Position numbers and translations under genes: made by a program
Notes under the pieces: generated by a model
Databases searched by the model: none
What the model was told of the DNA's origin: nothing
The model's input: only the letters and a program-made list of their open reading frames with translations
Part shown: positions 8,174 through 17,521 of the stretch, piece after piece
Position numbering within the stretch: the stretch's first letter is position 1
Layout: each line of letters starts with the position of its first letter
From: Brevibacterium sp. XM4083
GTDB taxonomy: Bacteria > Actinomycetota > Actinomycetes > Actinomycetales > Brevibacteriaceae
Direction: 5' to 3'
NCBI RefSeq assembly: GCF_006489205.2
Contig: NZ_VFYR02000001.1
Location: 732,563 to 796,562 of the forward strand
Length of the DNA stretch: 64,000 bases

Positions 8174-8833
8174 TCAGCCCTGCATCACGCGCTTGGCCTG
8201 GGAGCGGGCCATGAACGCCATGACGATGAGGAAGATGCCGAAGAGGATCGCGTAGACGCCGATCACCCAGAGCAGTGCGGTCACGGCGGCAGCCGGTGAG
8301 GTGAAGACGACGATCATGAGGATGATCGCGAAGATGATGTCGATAACGCCGAGGAGCTTCGACCAGCCGCGGTACGACTTCGAGGCGAGGCTGAAGATGC
8401 CGCGCAGCAGCATGCCGAAGGCCATGAACCACAGCACCAGGACGCCGGAGAGCATGGCGAAAGCGAGCGGGGCGATGAAGATGAGGAGGCCGACGATGAT
8501 GTAGATGATGCCCGCGGTCAGCTCCCACCCCCATGACAGCCCGGCCTTGCGGGCGGTGTTCGCGTTGACGATGGTGAGGATGCCGTCGACGAAGAGCCAC
8601 GCGCCGATCCAGATGCCGATGACCAGGGCCACAGCGTCCGGGGCGGCGAAGACGAGGATGCCGAAGACGATCGCGAGGATGCCGCGGAGCAGGACGACCC
8701 AGAACACGCCCTTGCCGAGCTCGGTGAGCAGGGAGCGCGTCGAGTCGACCGGGTTGCGGTAGCCGTCGTTGGGCGGGGTGTCGGCGGAGGGGTTCGGGTC
8801 GGGGAAGTTCTGGGATTCGGGTGAGGTGGTCAT
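8174..8833 (-). CDS. HdeD/DUF308 family membrane protein
   Basis: A 219-residue integral membrane protein with six hydrophobic segments arranged as three repeated helix pairs, the DUF308/HdeD pattern. The polar N-terminal 40 residues (Pro/Asn/Asp-rich) should be cytoplasmic. A GAGGAGTTGAG stretch directly before ATG 8833 supports the start. HdeD of enterobacteria is linked to acid resistance; actinobacterial members are uncharacterised. It sits between unrelated genes, with a -10-like TAGACT at 8884-8879. Confidence 0.8.
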   Translation of the reverse strand: MTTSPESQNFPDPNPSADTPPNDGYRNPVDSTRSLLTELGKGVFWVVLLRGILAIVFGILVFAAPDAVALVIGIWIGAWLFVDGILTIVNANTARKAGLSWGWELTAGIIYIIVGLLIFIAPLAFAMLSGVLVLWFMAFGMLLRGIFSLASKSYRGWSKLLGVIDIIFAIILMIVVFTSPAAAVTALLWVIGVYAILFGIFLIVMAFMARSQAKRVMQG

Positions 8834-8929
8834 CTCAACTCCTCATGAAGGGGACTTGCCAAGGGATGGTGCCACTTCAGTCTAAGTCCGACCGGAGGGG
8901 ACGGCTGAGATCCGTTGGCACCGATTCGG

Positions 8930-10120
8930 TCACATCCACTTCTTCACACGGAAGACCGTGTAGAGGGTGACGCTGAGACCGACCATGAGGAGCAGCGCCA
9001 TCGGGTAGCCGAACCTCCAGTTGAGTTCGGGCATGTTCGCGAAGTTCATCCCGTAGATCGCGCCGATGAGGGAGGGGGCGAAGAGGATCGCGGCCCAACC
9101 GGAGATCTTCTTCATGTCCTCGTTCTGGCGCTGGGCCACGAGGGTGGCGTTGACGCTGAGGATCTGGGAGAGGGCCTCGCGCAGTTCCCCCGCCTCGGCG
9201 AGGACCCGGGTGAGGTGGTCCGTGACGTCGTTGAGATAGGTGCGCAGCTCCTCGGGGATGTCGTACTTCGTCGCGCCGTTGCTCAGTGCCTGGGTGAGTC
9301 GACTGAGGTGGGTCGTGGCGTGGAGGACGTCGATGACCTCCTGGCTGAGGCGATAGATGCGCTCGGCTGCGGCGGGGTCGCCGCTGAAGACCTGGCGTTC
9401 GATCCCGTCCTTGTCATCCTGCAGACCGTCGATGACGGGGAAGTAGCCGTCGACGACGCCGTCGAGCAGACGGTAGATGAGGGCCTCGGGGCCGAGCGAG
9501 AGCAGGTCCTTGTCGGATTTCCTGATGAGGTCCGCGTCGGAGAAATGCTCCTCGAGGTCATGAACATCCGAGGGGATCGGCATGCCGTCGATGAAGCGGC
9601 CGTCCTGGCAGATGATGACGACGTCGTCGCCCTTCATGAGGAGATGGAACTCGCTGAAGTCGACCTCCTCCTCGGCGTCGACGTAGAGCGCGGAGATGAG
9701 GACGACGAAGAGGACGTCGTCGTAGCGTTCGACCTTCGGCCGCTGATCGGCGTGGAAGAGGTCCTCGACGAGCACCGGGTGGAGGTCCCACGTCGTCGCG
9801 ATCTCCGCGAGCAGCTCCGGCGTCGAATGCGGGACGATGACCTGCGTGATCGTGCCCGGCTGGGTCGGACCCTGGGGTGCGCAGGCCGCGAGCGCCTCGG
9901 CGAAGGAGGTCGTCACGGAGACCGGCTGCGGCTGGCTGTCGACGATCTGTCGGCTCAGCAGCACCGGCGCCGAGGCGCTCGCCCCCGGTCCCCGGTTCCC
10001 GCCCTTGCCCGTGGTCGCCTTCCCGCCGGCGGGTTTCGCGTTCCCGAGCCGGCCCGTGCCCGGATTCCCGCGGAGTCGACGGGTGAGCGGGGGAGTGGGA
10101 AGTCGGCGTGAGGGTGCCAT
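8930..10120 (-). CDS. corA: CorA-family magnesium/cobalt transport protein
   Basis: A 396-residue CorA-type channel. An Arg/Gly/Pro-rich, probably disordered tail of about 55 residues precedes the soluble domain. The last 60 residues hold two transmembrane helices, with the signature YGMNF at the end of the first and a short MPEL loop. It ends with basic VKKWM, as in CorA. It should form a pentamer importing Mg2+ or Co2+. The start at ATG 10120 follows AAGGAG at good distance. No magnesium-responsive leader is visible upstream. Zinc transporters of the ZntB branch share the fold, so the metal is inferred. Confidence 0.88.
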   Translation of the reverse strand: MAPSRRLPTPPLTRRLRGNPGTGRLGNAKPAGGKATTGKGGNRGPGASASAPVLLSRQIVDSQPQPVSVTTSFAEALAACAPQGPTQPGTITQVIVPHSTPELLAEIATTWDLHPVLVEDLFHADQRPKVERYDDVLFVVLISALYVDAEEEVDFSEFHLLMKGDDVVIICQDGRFIDGMPIPSDVHDLEEHFSDADLIRKSDKDLLSLGPEALIYRLLDGVVDGYFPVIDGLQDDKDGIERQVFSGDPAAAERIYRLSQEVIDVLHATTHLSRLTQALSNGATKYDIPEELRTYLNDVTDHLTRVLAEAGELREALSQILSVNATLVAQRQNEDMKKISGWAAILFAPSLIGAIYGMNFANMPELNWRFGYPMALLLMVGLSVTLYTVFRVKKWM

Positions 10121-10231
10121 CGGATCTCCTTGGGTTGGTCTCTCACCCCAAGGTACTCGACGGGGGTGGGGAGGTGGGAAGCTGTCGGAGTCAACGTCCC
10201 CAGTCGCGATGATGGGGTGCTCCGACGCGCG

Positions 10232-11236
10232 CTATCTGAGAAGCTGCGCGACGTATTCGACCATCTCGCGATCGGCGAGCTCGAGCGCCCGGTGCATGGA
10301 TCGCGATTTGAGGTTGAACTCGTTCACAGCGTCGGCTGCGCCTTCGATCTCCATGATCTGTCTGGCGACGGTGATGGAACGGTCGCGATCGGCGGGCGTT
10401 CGCTTGCGGCGCATCTCAGTGGGGAGATCGAACGACAGCAACCGGTGCCAATACCGGTTGTGAAGGTACTCGGCGAAGGGTTGGCGGCGGCTGGCTGCAT
10501 GCGCGAGCACCCCGAACGACTCGAACATGTAGGCGTAGAACTCGTCGACGGGAAGGACGTGTCCGGTCAGATGGCCCTTCGCACCCGAGTCGGTGGTGTG
10601 CCGAACCCAGAAGTAGCAGTCGACATCCGCCTGCACGGCCACGCGGTCGGTGCGGGCGTAGGCGGACAACACGAATGGGTGGTCCTCGGCCATTCTCAGG
10701 TCGGGATTGAACCGGTAGTCGAGGTCGCGTGCGAAAGCCGTCCGAAACATCTTGAGCACATTGAGCGAATCAATGAGTGGAGTCTGGCGTGCGTCGGTGC
10801 GGCTGAGCGTCTCTTTGAACATCACCTTGGGGACTCCCCGTCCGACCCCGACGTACCTGCCGACGACGACATCGGCGCTGTCTGAATGCCCCAAGCTCGT
10901 CATCGCGTCGAGGGCTTGCGGACCGAGGTGATCGTCGACATCGACGAAGTAGATCCATCGGCCTCTGGCCTCGTCAAGGGCGACATTGCGTCCCTTGGCC
11001 GGTGTGCCGGAATTCTCCTGGGTGAGAACAGTGCCGCGCAGCTTCAGCTGCCCAAGCAGTCGTCTCCCCAGGTCCACTGTGCCGTCTGTCGACCCGTCAT
11101 CGACGATGATCGTCTCGACGCGCTTGGTGTCGATCGTCTGTGCGGCGATGCTGCGCAGACACTTTTCCAGATGCGCCTCGGCGTTGTGGGCTGGGATTCC
11201 GATCGTGACGTCTGGCGTTCTGGTGAATAGTGCCAT
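10232..11236 (-). CDS. GT2 glycosyltransferase at the edge of the teichoic acid locus
   Basis: A 334-residue GT-A enzyme. Seen: VTIGIPAHNAEAHLEKCLRS at the start, IIVDDGSTDGT, and the metal-binding FVDVDDH (DxD) near residue 95. The C-terminal third is helical and polar without membrane segments. ATG 11236 is chosen because GGAG lies 8 bp before it; an in-frame GTG at 11245 overlaps that site. It is divergent from the following glycerophosphotransferase-type gene, with about 105 bp between starts. Its sugar and acceptor are unknown; location suggests polymer glycosylation. Confidence 0.85.
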   Translation of the reverse strand: MALFTRTPDVTIGIPAHNAEAHLEKCLRSIAAQTIDTKRVETIIVDDGSTDGTVDLGRRLLGQLKLRGTVLTQENSGTPAKGRNVALDEARGRWIYFVDVDDHLGPQALDAMTSLGHSDSADVVVGRYVGVGRGVPKVMFKETLSRTDARQTPLIDSLNVLKMFRTAFARDLDYRFNPDLRMAEDHPFVLSAYARTDRVAVQADVDCYFWVRHTTDSGAKGHLTGHVLPVDEFYAYMFESFGVLAHAASRRQPFAEYLHNRYWHRLLSFDLPTEMRRKRTPADRDRSITVARQIMEIEGAADAVNEFNLKSRSMHRALELADREMVEYVAQLLR

Positions 11237-11302
11237 CGGGACCACTCCGGATTCTCACGTCGGCGGCTGTCAGCCGAAAGCAGGGGGCCATTGTTCGCCA
11301 AC

Positions 11303-11308
11303 TATACT
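11303..11308 (+). promoter_or_regulatory. Putative -10 (TATACT) before the first glycerophosphotransferase gene
   Basis: TATACT lies 33 bp before ATG 11342. No clear -35 accompanies it. The ten bases TATACTCGGA match one arm of the TetR palindrome at 3428, but the second arm is missing. Confidence 0.35.
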
Positions 11309-11341
11309 CGGACACCCATCTTCGCCAGGCACAATGGATCC

Positions 11342-12598
11342 ATGGTCTCCCTTTCTTCGAAGACTCTGCGCCGCGGGTGGACATTCCTCTCCACTGCGGC
11401 GCGAGTCGGCACCGACGTGATGGGCAGCCGGGTCGAAGAGGCCCGGTTGCCCGACGCCTTCCGACCTGACCCCGCCGACCGGTTCGTTGCGGCGGCGTAC
11501 TTCGGATCAGATCCTCATTCGGATTACCAGCTCGAACAATGGCTGTGGCCGTTCGAGCAGCTCCGCGACAGCCTTGTCGAGGCCGGTGAGGGTCCGTCAC
11601 CCTTCGGTATCATCGTCCGCGACCCGCGAGTGGCGCGCCGGGTCGCGAAGCGCACCGACCTTCCGGTGCGATTCTCGCGCCTGACCAAGGGGCTCGATGA
11701 GTTCTTCTCCTCACCGAGCCTGCGCATCGTCTTCTACGTCAATCAGGCGACGATGAACTTCCAGGCGCTGAGATTTCCCGTCCCCGCCCATGTGCACCTC
11801 AGTCATGGAGAGAGCGAGAAGATCTCGATGATCTCCAACCAGCTCAAGGCCTATGACTTCGTCTTCACGGCAGGGCAGGCAGCCAGGGACCGCATCGGGT
11901 CCATCCTCCACGGACTCGACGAGGAAGCGCTCATCGATGTCGGCCGCCCGCAGCTCGACCGCACACCGACGATCCCCGCTGTGTGGCACACGTTCGCCGC
12001 GACGGCGCCCACCGGTCGCGTCGCATTCTATGCCCCGACCTGGGAAGGCGACTCGTCGAGCATGGCCTACGGCTCTATTCCGGACACCGGTGCGGCCGTG
12101 GTCGAACAGCTGCTCAGCGCCGGCTATCGCGTGATCTTCCGAGCGCATCCCCGCACGGGTCTCTTTCGCGGCGACTTCGCCCGCGCACTGGAGGCGGTGC
12201 AGGCCGTCGTTGACGCGCATCCCCGTGGCTTCGTCGATACCACGCCGGATGTCACGTGGCAGCTGCAGGTTGCTGATGTCGCATTCGCAGAGATGTCATC
12301 CGTGGCCTTCGACTGGCTGTCGACGCAGAAGCCGCTGATCATGATCCCTCCGACCGACTCCCGCGCCGAGGTGTTGCCAGGGGGTTTGCTCGACCGTGCC
12401 GTGTCGTGGAGAGGACAGCAGCCAGACGTCGATTCGGTGACCGCACTCATCGCCGCTGCCGAGGACCGTGAAGCGGCTGAACTCAGCCGCCACTACCTAG
12501 GCGACACCGCGCCCGGAGCGCAGATCGACCGCTTCGTCGCGGCCGGACAGCGTGTCATCGACGCCCGGCGGCGCGAACTCGACCACAGCACGAACTGA
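11342..12598 (+). CDS. CDP-glycerol glycerophosphotransferase-like protein (418 aa)
   Basis: A single-domain member of the CDP-glycerol:poly(glycerophosphate) glycerophosphotransferase (TagB/TagF) family. Seen: HLSHGESEK near residue 160 (position of the catalytic HG), FYAPTWEGDS near residue 235, and a C-terminal VADVAFAEMSSVAFDWL segment corresponding to the usual VSDYSS donor-phosphate site. It lacks the canonical DYSS, as does the paralogue at 25403-26740, with which it shares the HGES and TWEG motifs; the two probably form one subfamily. No membrane helix is seen; family members bind the membrane face by basic patches. The start is weakly supported (ATG 11342; in-frame TTG at 11291). Confidence 0.8.
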   Translation: MVSLSSKTLRRGWTFLSTAARVGTDVMGSRVEEARLPDAFRPDPADRFVAAAYFGSDPHSDYQLEQWLWPFEQLRDSLVEAGEGPSPFGIIVRDPRVARRVAKRTDLPVRFSRLTKGLDEFFSSPSLRIVFYVNQATMNFQALRFPVPAHVHLSHGESEKISMISNQLKAYDFVFTAGQAARDRIGSILHGLDEEALIDVGRPQLDRTPTIPAVWHTFAATAPTGRVAFYAPTWEGDSSSMAYGSIPDTGAAVVEQLLSAGYRVIFRAHPRTGLFRGDFARALEAVQAVVDAHPRGFVDTTPDVTWQLQVADVAFAEMSSVAFDWLSTQKPLIMIPPTDSRAEVLPGGLLDRAVSWRGQQPDVDSVTALIAAAEDREAAELSRHYLGDTAPGAQIDRFVAAGQRVIDARRRELDHSTN

Positions 12599-12682
12599 TG
12601 AGGTCATGTGTGGCTGGGCGGTCAATGACCGCCGTGTGACTCCGAGGGTGACCCGCCTCCGTCCTCAGTGACCTCGTTCGAC

Positions 12683-12688
12683 TAAGAT
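12683..12688 (+). promoter_or_regulatory. Putative -10 (TAAGAT) before the TagF-GT4 fusion gene
   Basis: TAAGAT lies about 100 bp before ATG 12786, followed by TTGGCG as also seen after the -10 at 19442. The -35 is not recognisable. Confidence 0.35.
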
Positions 12689-12785
12689 CTTGGCGAGATC
12701 AGCCACGGTTGCCGTTCGACGGTTCGGCAGCCGACCTGTGCGCAATGATGCGGCAGAAGTGGAACGACGAGGAGAGTCTGAACGC

Positions 12786-15419
12786 ATGAACGTCCGCACC
12801 ACGGGGAAGCGACTGCTTCTCGACTCTCTGCCGCCGGCGATGGCCGCCTATCTGCGCAAGGAACGGGTCACGTGGTCGCGCCAGTTGAAGCGAAACCGCA
12901 GATCGCTCTCATCCGCGCTGACCTCGCGTGCCTTTGCGAAGGCCCTGCTCAGCCCTGTCGAGAAGAACACTGTGGTGTGGGAGTCATTCGCCGGCAATGG
13001 TGCACTCTGCAATCCCGAGGCACTGTTCCGCACCATGATCGATTCCCCCGAGTACGTGAGCTATCGCCACATCTGGGTGCTCTCGACCGCTGCGTGGAAC
13101 TCACCGATTCGAGCGGAGTTCGCAAAGCACCCACGCGTCAGTTTCGTCCGCCACCGCTCGCGGAAATACTTCGATGCTCTCGAAACCAGCGAGTTCCTCG
13201 TCAACAACGCGACGTTTCCGGCCGAGTTCATCAAACGGCCCGAGCAGACCTACCTCAACGTGTGGCACGGCACGCCGTTGAAGAAGATGGGCTATGACAT
13301 CGAGAACGGTGCGGACGGGGCACGCAACGTCCTGCGCAACTTCATGTCGGCGGATTATCTGCTCTCGCAGAATTCGTTCATGACCGAGACGATGTACCTC
13401 GACGCCTACAAGCTGCGCAACATCTTTCGCGGCGCGATCATCGAGGAGGGTTATCCGCGCACCGACAAGATGTTCGGACCAGAGGCAGGCAACCGCGCCC
13501 GAACGGAGCTGCGAGAACACGGGATCGAGATCGCGGGCAAGAAGGTGCTCTGCTATGCGCCGACGTGGCGCGGGGAGTCGTTCTACAATCCCCAATCCGA
13601 TGCCGCTCGGCTCAAGAGCACCCTTGTCGCACTGCGTTCGGCACTTGCGGACAAGGGCTGGACGGTGTTGCTCAAAGCCCACCAAGTCATCGTCGATCAA
13701 CTCATCGATGACGCAGACCTCGCCGACTTCCTGGTTCCCAACGACATTCCCGCCAATGACGTCCTCGCCCTCACCGACCTCCTCGTGTCGGACTATTCGA
13801 GCATCTTCATCGACTTCTTGGCGACCGGTCGACCTGTCGCTTTTCATGTGCCAGACGCGCAGAAGTACGCCACCCAGCGCGGCATCTACTTCGGCATCGA
13901 GGAGCTGCCCGGCCCAGTGTCCGAGACCGTCGAGAGTCTTATCAGTGATGTGACAAAGCTGGTGTCCGACACTGCGGCATTTCCTCTTGCGACAGCTCGC
14001 TACGAGCGTCTCGCTGCGGAGCTCACACCTCACGACGACGGCGCAGCCAGTGCCCGCATCCTCGACATCGTATTCGGCGGTCGGGAATCGGACCGGCGGG
14101 TGCTGCGCGGATTCGAGGACGGGCGAATTCGGCTCATGCTCTACCTCGGCGGACTCATCACCAACGGGATCACCTCCTCGGTGCTCAATCTCCTCCATCA
14201 GCTGGACCCGGAGAAATACGACATCACGACGCTGCACTATCGGTCGAAGCAGGGCGACCGGCTTGACAACGCCGCCCTCATCCCACGCTATGTCCGTCAG
14301 GTCATACGCGACCAGGGGAGTCTGCAGCTGCCGTTGCTCGGCAGTATGCAGGAGTTCGATGAGTCGACCAGCGATGACCTTGAAGCAGGCAATCGCGACG
14401 CTGGTCTGTGGAGCCGGGAATGGCGCAGACTTTTCGGCCACGCCGAGTTCGATGCTGCCGTCGATTTCAGCGGCTACTCCTCGTACTGGGCGCGGATCGT
14501 CGCGCATGGCACCGCAGCGCGCAGAGCCGTCTGGCTCCACAACGATCTCGAAGCCGATGCGATGCGCGAGGTCGACGGTGCGCGCCCGCATTTCAACAAC
14601 CTCACTGGAGTCTTCAAGCTCTACCACCACTTCGATGCTCTCGTGTCGGTCTCTCCTGACCTCAGAGCGATCAACGCGACCAACCTCGGCGAGTATGCCG
14701 CCGCGGAGAAGTTCGTCAGCGCACGCAACGTCATCGACAGCGAGCGGGTGCGCGGTGGCGCCGGGCACTCGGCAGCGGCGGACGCCGAGACCGAAGCGAT
14801 CGATGTTCGCAGTCTGTCCGGAGCCGTGGCGCAACTGGGCAGTCTCTACTCGTTGGGTGAGGTGATCTCCGAAGCATCCAGACAGGAACTCCTCGGAGGT
14901 CTGCTCGAGAAGGGCAGCGGCAGAACATTCGTGACCGTCGGGCGACTGTCGCCGGAGAAGAACCAAGCCCGTCTGCTCAGGGCGTTCGCCGAGGTGAGCG
15001 CCGAAGACCCGAACGTACGCCTCGTCGTCATCGGCGACGGACCCCTCGCCGGGGAACTGCGGCAGCTTGCGGTCTCGCTCGGCATCTCCGGAGCCGTCGA
15101 GTTCACCGGTCGTCTGCGCAATCCCTATGCCGTGATGGCCGCCGGCGACTGTTTCGTGCTCTCGAGCGATTATGAGGGGCAGCCGATCGTCATCCTCGAA
15201 GCACGGGTGCTCGGCCTGCCGGTCGTCACCACCCGCTTCGGGTCGGCGGCAAGTGCGATGGAGGGCAGCGGCGGCCTCGTCGTCGACCGTGACGTCTCCG
15301 CACTTGCTGATGGGATGCGGGCGTTCCTCAACGGGGAGATCGAACCGTCCGAATTCGACCCCGACGCCTACAACGCCGACGTCGTCGTCGAGTTCGAACG
15401 GGCGGTCTTCGGACGCTGA
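12786..15419 (+). CDS. Bifunctional glycerophosphotransferase-glycosyltransferase (TagF-GT4 fusion)
   Basis: An 877-residue fusion. Residues about 75-430 are a TagF-type glycerophosphotransferase: NVWHGTPLKKMGYD (catalytic His), YAPTWRGESF, and DLLVSDYSSIFIDF binding the donor phosphate. Residues about 450-877 are a GT-B enzyme of the GT4 type: AVWLHNDLE, FVTVGRLSPEKNQARLL, and the donor-site SSDYEGQPIVILEARVLG. One polypeptide could therefore add glycerol phosphate from CDP-glycerol and a sugar from a nucleotide donor. The start at 12786 follows GGAG; an in-frame ATG-led extension to 12690 runs through the probable promoter. The opposite fusion order occurs at 21305-24157. Confidence 0.88.
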   Translation: MNVRTTGKRLLLDSLPPAMAAYLRKERVTWSRQLKRNRRSLSSALTSRAFAKALLSPVEKNTVVWESFAGNGALCNPEALFRTMIDSPEYVSYRHIWVLSTAAWNSPIRAEFAKHPRVSFVRHRSRKYFDALETSEFLVNNATFPAEFIKRPEQTYLNVWHGTPLKKMGYDIENGADGARNVLRNFMSADYLLSQNSFMTETMYLDAYKLRNIFRGAIIEEGYPRTDKMFGPEAGNRARTELREHGIEIAGKKVLCYAPTWRGESFYNPQSDAARLKSTLVALRSALADKGWTVLLKAHQVIVDQLIDDADLADFLVPNDIPANDVLALTDLLVSDYSSIFIDFLATGRPVAFHVPDAQKYATQRGIYFGIEELPGPVSETVESLISDVTKLVSDTAAFPLATARYERLAAELTPHDDGAASARILDIVFGGRESDRRVLRGFEDGRIRLMLYLGGLITNGITSSVLNLLHQLDPEKYDITTLHYRSKQGDRLDNAALIPRYVRQVIRDQGSLQLPLLGSMQEFDESTSDDLEAGNRDAGLWSREWRRLFGHAEFDAAVDFSGYSSYWARIVAHGTAARRAVWLHNDLEADAMREVDGARPHFNNLTGVFKLYHHFDALVSVSPDLRAINATNLGEYAAAEKFVSARNVIDSERVRGGAGHSAAADAETEAIDVRSLSGAVAQLGSLYSLGEVISEASRQELLGGLLEKGSGRTFVTVGRLSPEKNQARLLRAFAEVSAEDPNVRLVVIGDGPLAGELRQLAVSLGISGAVEFTGRLRNPYAVMAAGDCFVLSSDYEGQPIVILEARVLGLPVVTTRFGSAASAMEGSGGLVVDRDVSALADGMRAFLNGEIEPSEFDPDAYNADVVVEFERAVFGR

Positions 15420-15470
15420 CTCCTCCTTGCGAGAAGGCGGCGTGAATTCAGCGTCCGAGTGACACGCTGG

Positions 15471-15476
15471 TAAAAT
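15471..15476 (+). promoter_or_regulatory. Putative -10 (TAAAAT) before tagD
   Basis: GGTAAAATCGCCGTGAACT (from 15469) resembles GGTAAACTTGGCGTGAATT at 19440, so the two locus genes may share a promoter type. The tagD start is 75 bp downstream. Confidence 0.4.
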
Positions 15477-15551
15477 CGCCGTGAACTCCTCAAATCTTTC
15501 GGAGCTCGGCGCCCGGCGCGAGTTCCACATCACAGTTGGGAAGCACCGCGC

Positions 15552-15941
15552 ATGCGTCGAGTCATCACCTATGGCACGTTCGACCTGCTGCACTACGGCC
15601 ACATCCGGCTCCTGCAGCGGGCCAAGGAACAGGGCGACTACCTCGTCGTCGCGCTCTCGAGCGACGAATTCAACGCCGGCAAGGGCAAGAAGTCGTACTT
15701 CACCTACGAGGACCGCAAGCGCATGCTCGAAGCCATCCGCTACGTCGACCTCGTCATCCCCGAGGACAACTGGGAGCAGAAGGCCACCGACGTCGACAAG
15801 TACCACATCGACACCTTCGTCATGGGTGATGACTGGGAAGGCGAATTCGACTTCCTCAAGGACAAGGTCGACGTCGTCTACCTCTCGCGGACCCCGGAGA
15901 TCTCCACGACCAGGATCAAATCCGAGCTCAGCAACTCCTGA
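15552..15941 (+). CDS. tagD: Glycerol-3-phosphate cytidylyltransferase
   Basis: A 129-residue nucleotidyltransferase, the length normal for TagD. It makes CDP-glycerol from CTP and sn-glycerol 3-phosphate, the donor for the glycerophosphotransferases around it. Seen: YGTFDLLHYGHIRLL with the HxGH CTP-binding site at residues 15-18, and the RTPEISTTRIK signature near residue 115. It is soluble and probably dimeric. It is transcribed with the cluster and followed 46 bp later by a GT2 gene. The identification is among the most secure in the locus, and it fixes the polymer as glycerol phosphate based. Confidence 0.95.
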   Translation: MRRVITYGTFDLLHYGHIRLLQRAKEQGDYLVVALSSDEFNAGKGKKSYFTYEDRKRMLEAIRYVDLVIPEDNWEQKATDVDKYHIDTFVMGDDWEGEFDFLKDKVDVVYLSRTPEISTTRIKSELSNS

Positions 15942-15987
15942 TCCCCAATCCTCATCTCATCCCCACCCTGCGAGGAGAACCCCCTCA

Positions 15988-17457
15988 GTGAATGAGAAGA
16001 CGGCCGGAGCAGATCCGGTGCGCCTTTCGATCGTCATCCCCGTCTTCAACAACCCCTCCCACGTCAGGACCGCCGTCGACATTGCGGCAGCGCAGACGTG
16101 CGACGACGGACTGACGGAGGTCATCGTCATCGACGATGGGTCGACCGATGACACACCGCAGGTCCTCGCCGAGGCGGTCGCCCGGCATCCGAATGTGCGG
16201 GTCATCCGGCAGGAGAACTCCGGCTGGGCGGGCGGTCCCCGCAACACCGGGCTGGACGCGGCCCGCGGCGACTACGTGTTCTTCCACGATGCCGACGACC
16301 GCCTCGACGGCGACTGCCTGGGAACGGCCGTCTCCTACGCCGATGCACAGGGCAGCGACGTCGTTCTCGTGACGATCGAGGGACGGGGAGGACGCCACAC
16401 CCACGCCGACGTCTTCGCCGACACCCAGGACGAGGGAGACATCCGACGCCTCGTGCGGTCGAACTACTCCTTCAAACTCTTCCGCCGATCCTTCCTTCAT
16501 GACCACGATCTGCGCTTCCCCGCGCACAGGATCAGGCTCGAAGACGCCCAATTCTGCTTCCGCGCCTATGCCGCGGCGTCGAAGGTCTCGATCCTCGCCG
16601 ACCGCAGCTACTACTTCGTCTACGACCACGGCGGGGGACACATCAGCCAGACCGGCACAGCTCCCGAGCTGCACGCGCAGGGCATCCGCGAAAGCCTCCT
16701 GCCGCTGACCTCAGGACCCTGGGAGCCCGAGCTGCGCCGCGAGGCCATGGCCGACTGGTTCCGACGGGTCACCCTCAACCGCTTCAACGACAGCTTCGAC
16801 GGTCGGCGCGTGGAGTTCCGCCTGCCGTGGATCGCCGAATCGAAGAAGCTCGTCGACGAATTCTGCCTGCCCTCCAGGCTCTTCGAGTTCTACAGTCCCC
16901 TCAACCGGGCACGGGTGTGGAGCCTCTCCACGGGGATCCCGGCCCTCGTCGAGGCCGTGAGCCGACGCGGCAATCGCAGCCGACTCGTCGCCGTCGAGGT
17001 CGATCGAGCTGAGCTCACCGGCGTCCGACTCGTGCTCGAAGGGCGCGCCGCAGCTCTCCTTGCCGCAGAGGACATCACGGCCTTGACGTTCGTCCTCCGT
17101 CGCGGCGATGAGGACATCGCCGAGTTCGCGGCGGACCTTCTGCCCGTCGCCGCCACCTCGGCCGACTCACCCGACGCCGCCGCCAACGCCGTCAAGCGGT
17201 TCCGCAGCGAGATCCCGCTCAAGGCGCTGCTCGCCCACGGCACGGTCAAGGTCTACGCCCGGGCCGACACCGGCACCGAAGAGACGAGGGCGGTTCGCGT
17301 CGGTCTCGCCGACACCGGTGTGCTCTCCGCGCGCCGCTGGGGGCTGCGCGTCGAGGTCACCCCCACCAGCCTCGGCGGGGCGAACCTCCACGTCGCGAGC
17401 GGAGCACGCGCCTTCGCGAAGCGGCTGACCGGGCTCGGCCGCAGATCGATGCGGTAG
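15988..17457 (+). CDS. GT2 glycosyltransferase with C-terminal extension, TarS/TarP-like
   Basis: A 489-residue protein. Residues 1-230 form a GT-A domain: LSIVIPVFNNPSHVRTAVD, VIDDGSTDDTP, GWAGGPRNTGLDAARGDY, and the metal site FFHDADD. Residues about 330-489 form a beta-rich, non-catalytic region. This layout resembles the TarS/TarP enzymes that put GlcNAc on wall teichoic acid, whose C-terminal modules mediate oligomerisation. That role is inferred. Start is GTG 15988 after GAGGAG; an ATG four bases later is out of frame. It lies in line with tagD and the next GT4 gene. Confidence 0.82.
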   Translation: MNEKTAGADPVRLSIVIPVFNNPSHVRTAVDIAAAQTCDDGLTEVIVIDDGSTDDTPQVLAEAVARHPNVRVIRQENSGWAGGPRNTGLDAARGDYVFFHDADDRLDGDCLGTAVSYADAQGSDVVLVTIEGRGGRHTHADVFADTQDEGDIRRLVRSNYSFKLFRRSFLHDHDLRFPAHRIRLEDAQFCFRAYAAASKVSILADRSYYFVYDHGGGHISQTGTAPELHAQGIRESLLPLTSGPWEPELRREAMADWFRRVTLNRFNDSFDGRRVEFRLPWIAESKKLVDEFCLPSRLFEFYSPLNRARVWSLSTGIPALVEAVSRRGNRSRLVAVEVDRAELTGVRLVLEGRAAALLAAEDITALTFVLRRGDEDIAEFAADLLPVAATSADSPDAAANAVKRFRSEIPLKALLAHGTVKVYARADTGTEETRAVRVGLADTGVLSARRWGLRVEVTPTSLGGANLHVASGARAFAKRLTGLGRRSMR

Positions 17458-17521
17458 CATTCCGCAGACACGTCCCAGCCGGCGCTTCGCATCCCTGCCC
17501 CACCACCAAGGAACGCCACCT

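Noticed and set aside
11303..11312. Second TetR operator (TATACTCGGA)
   Set aside because: It matches one arm and part of the centre of the 3428 palindrome, but the complementary arm is missing; it is better read as a -10 element.
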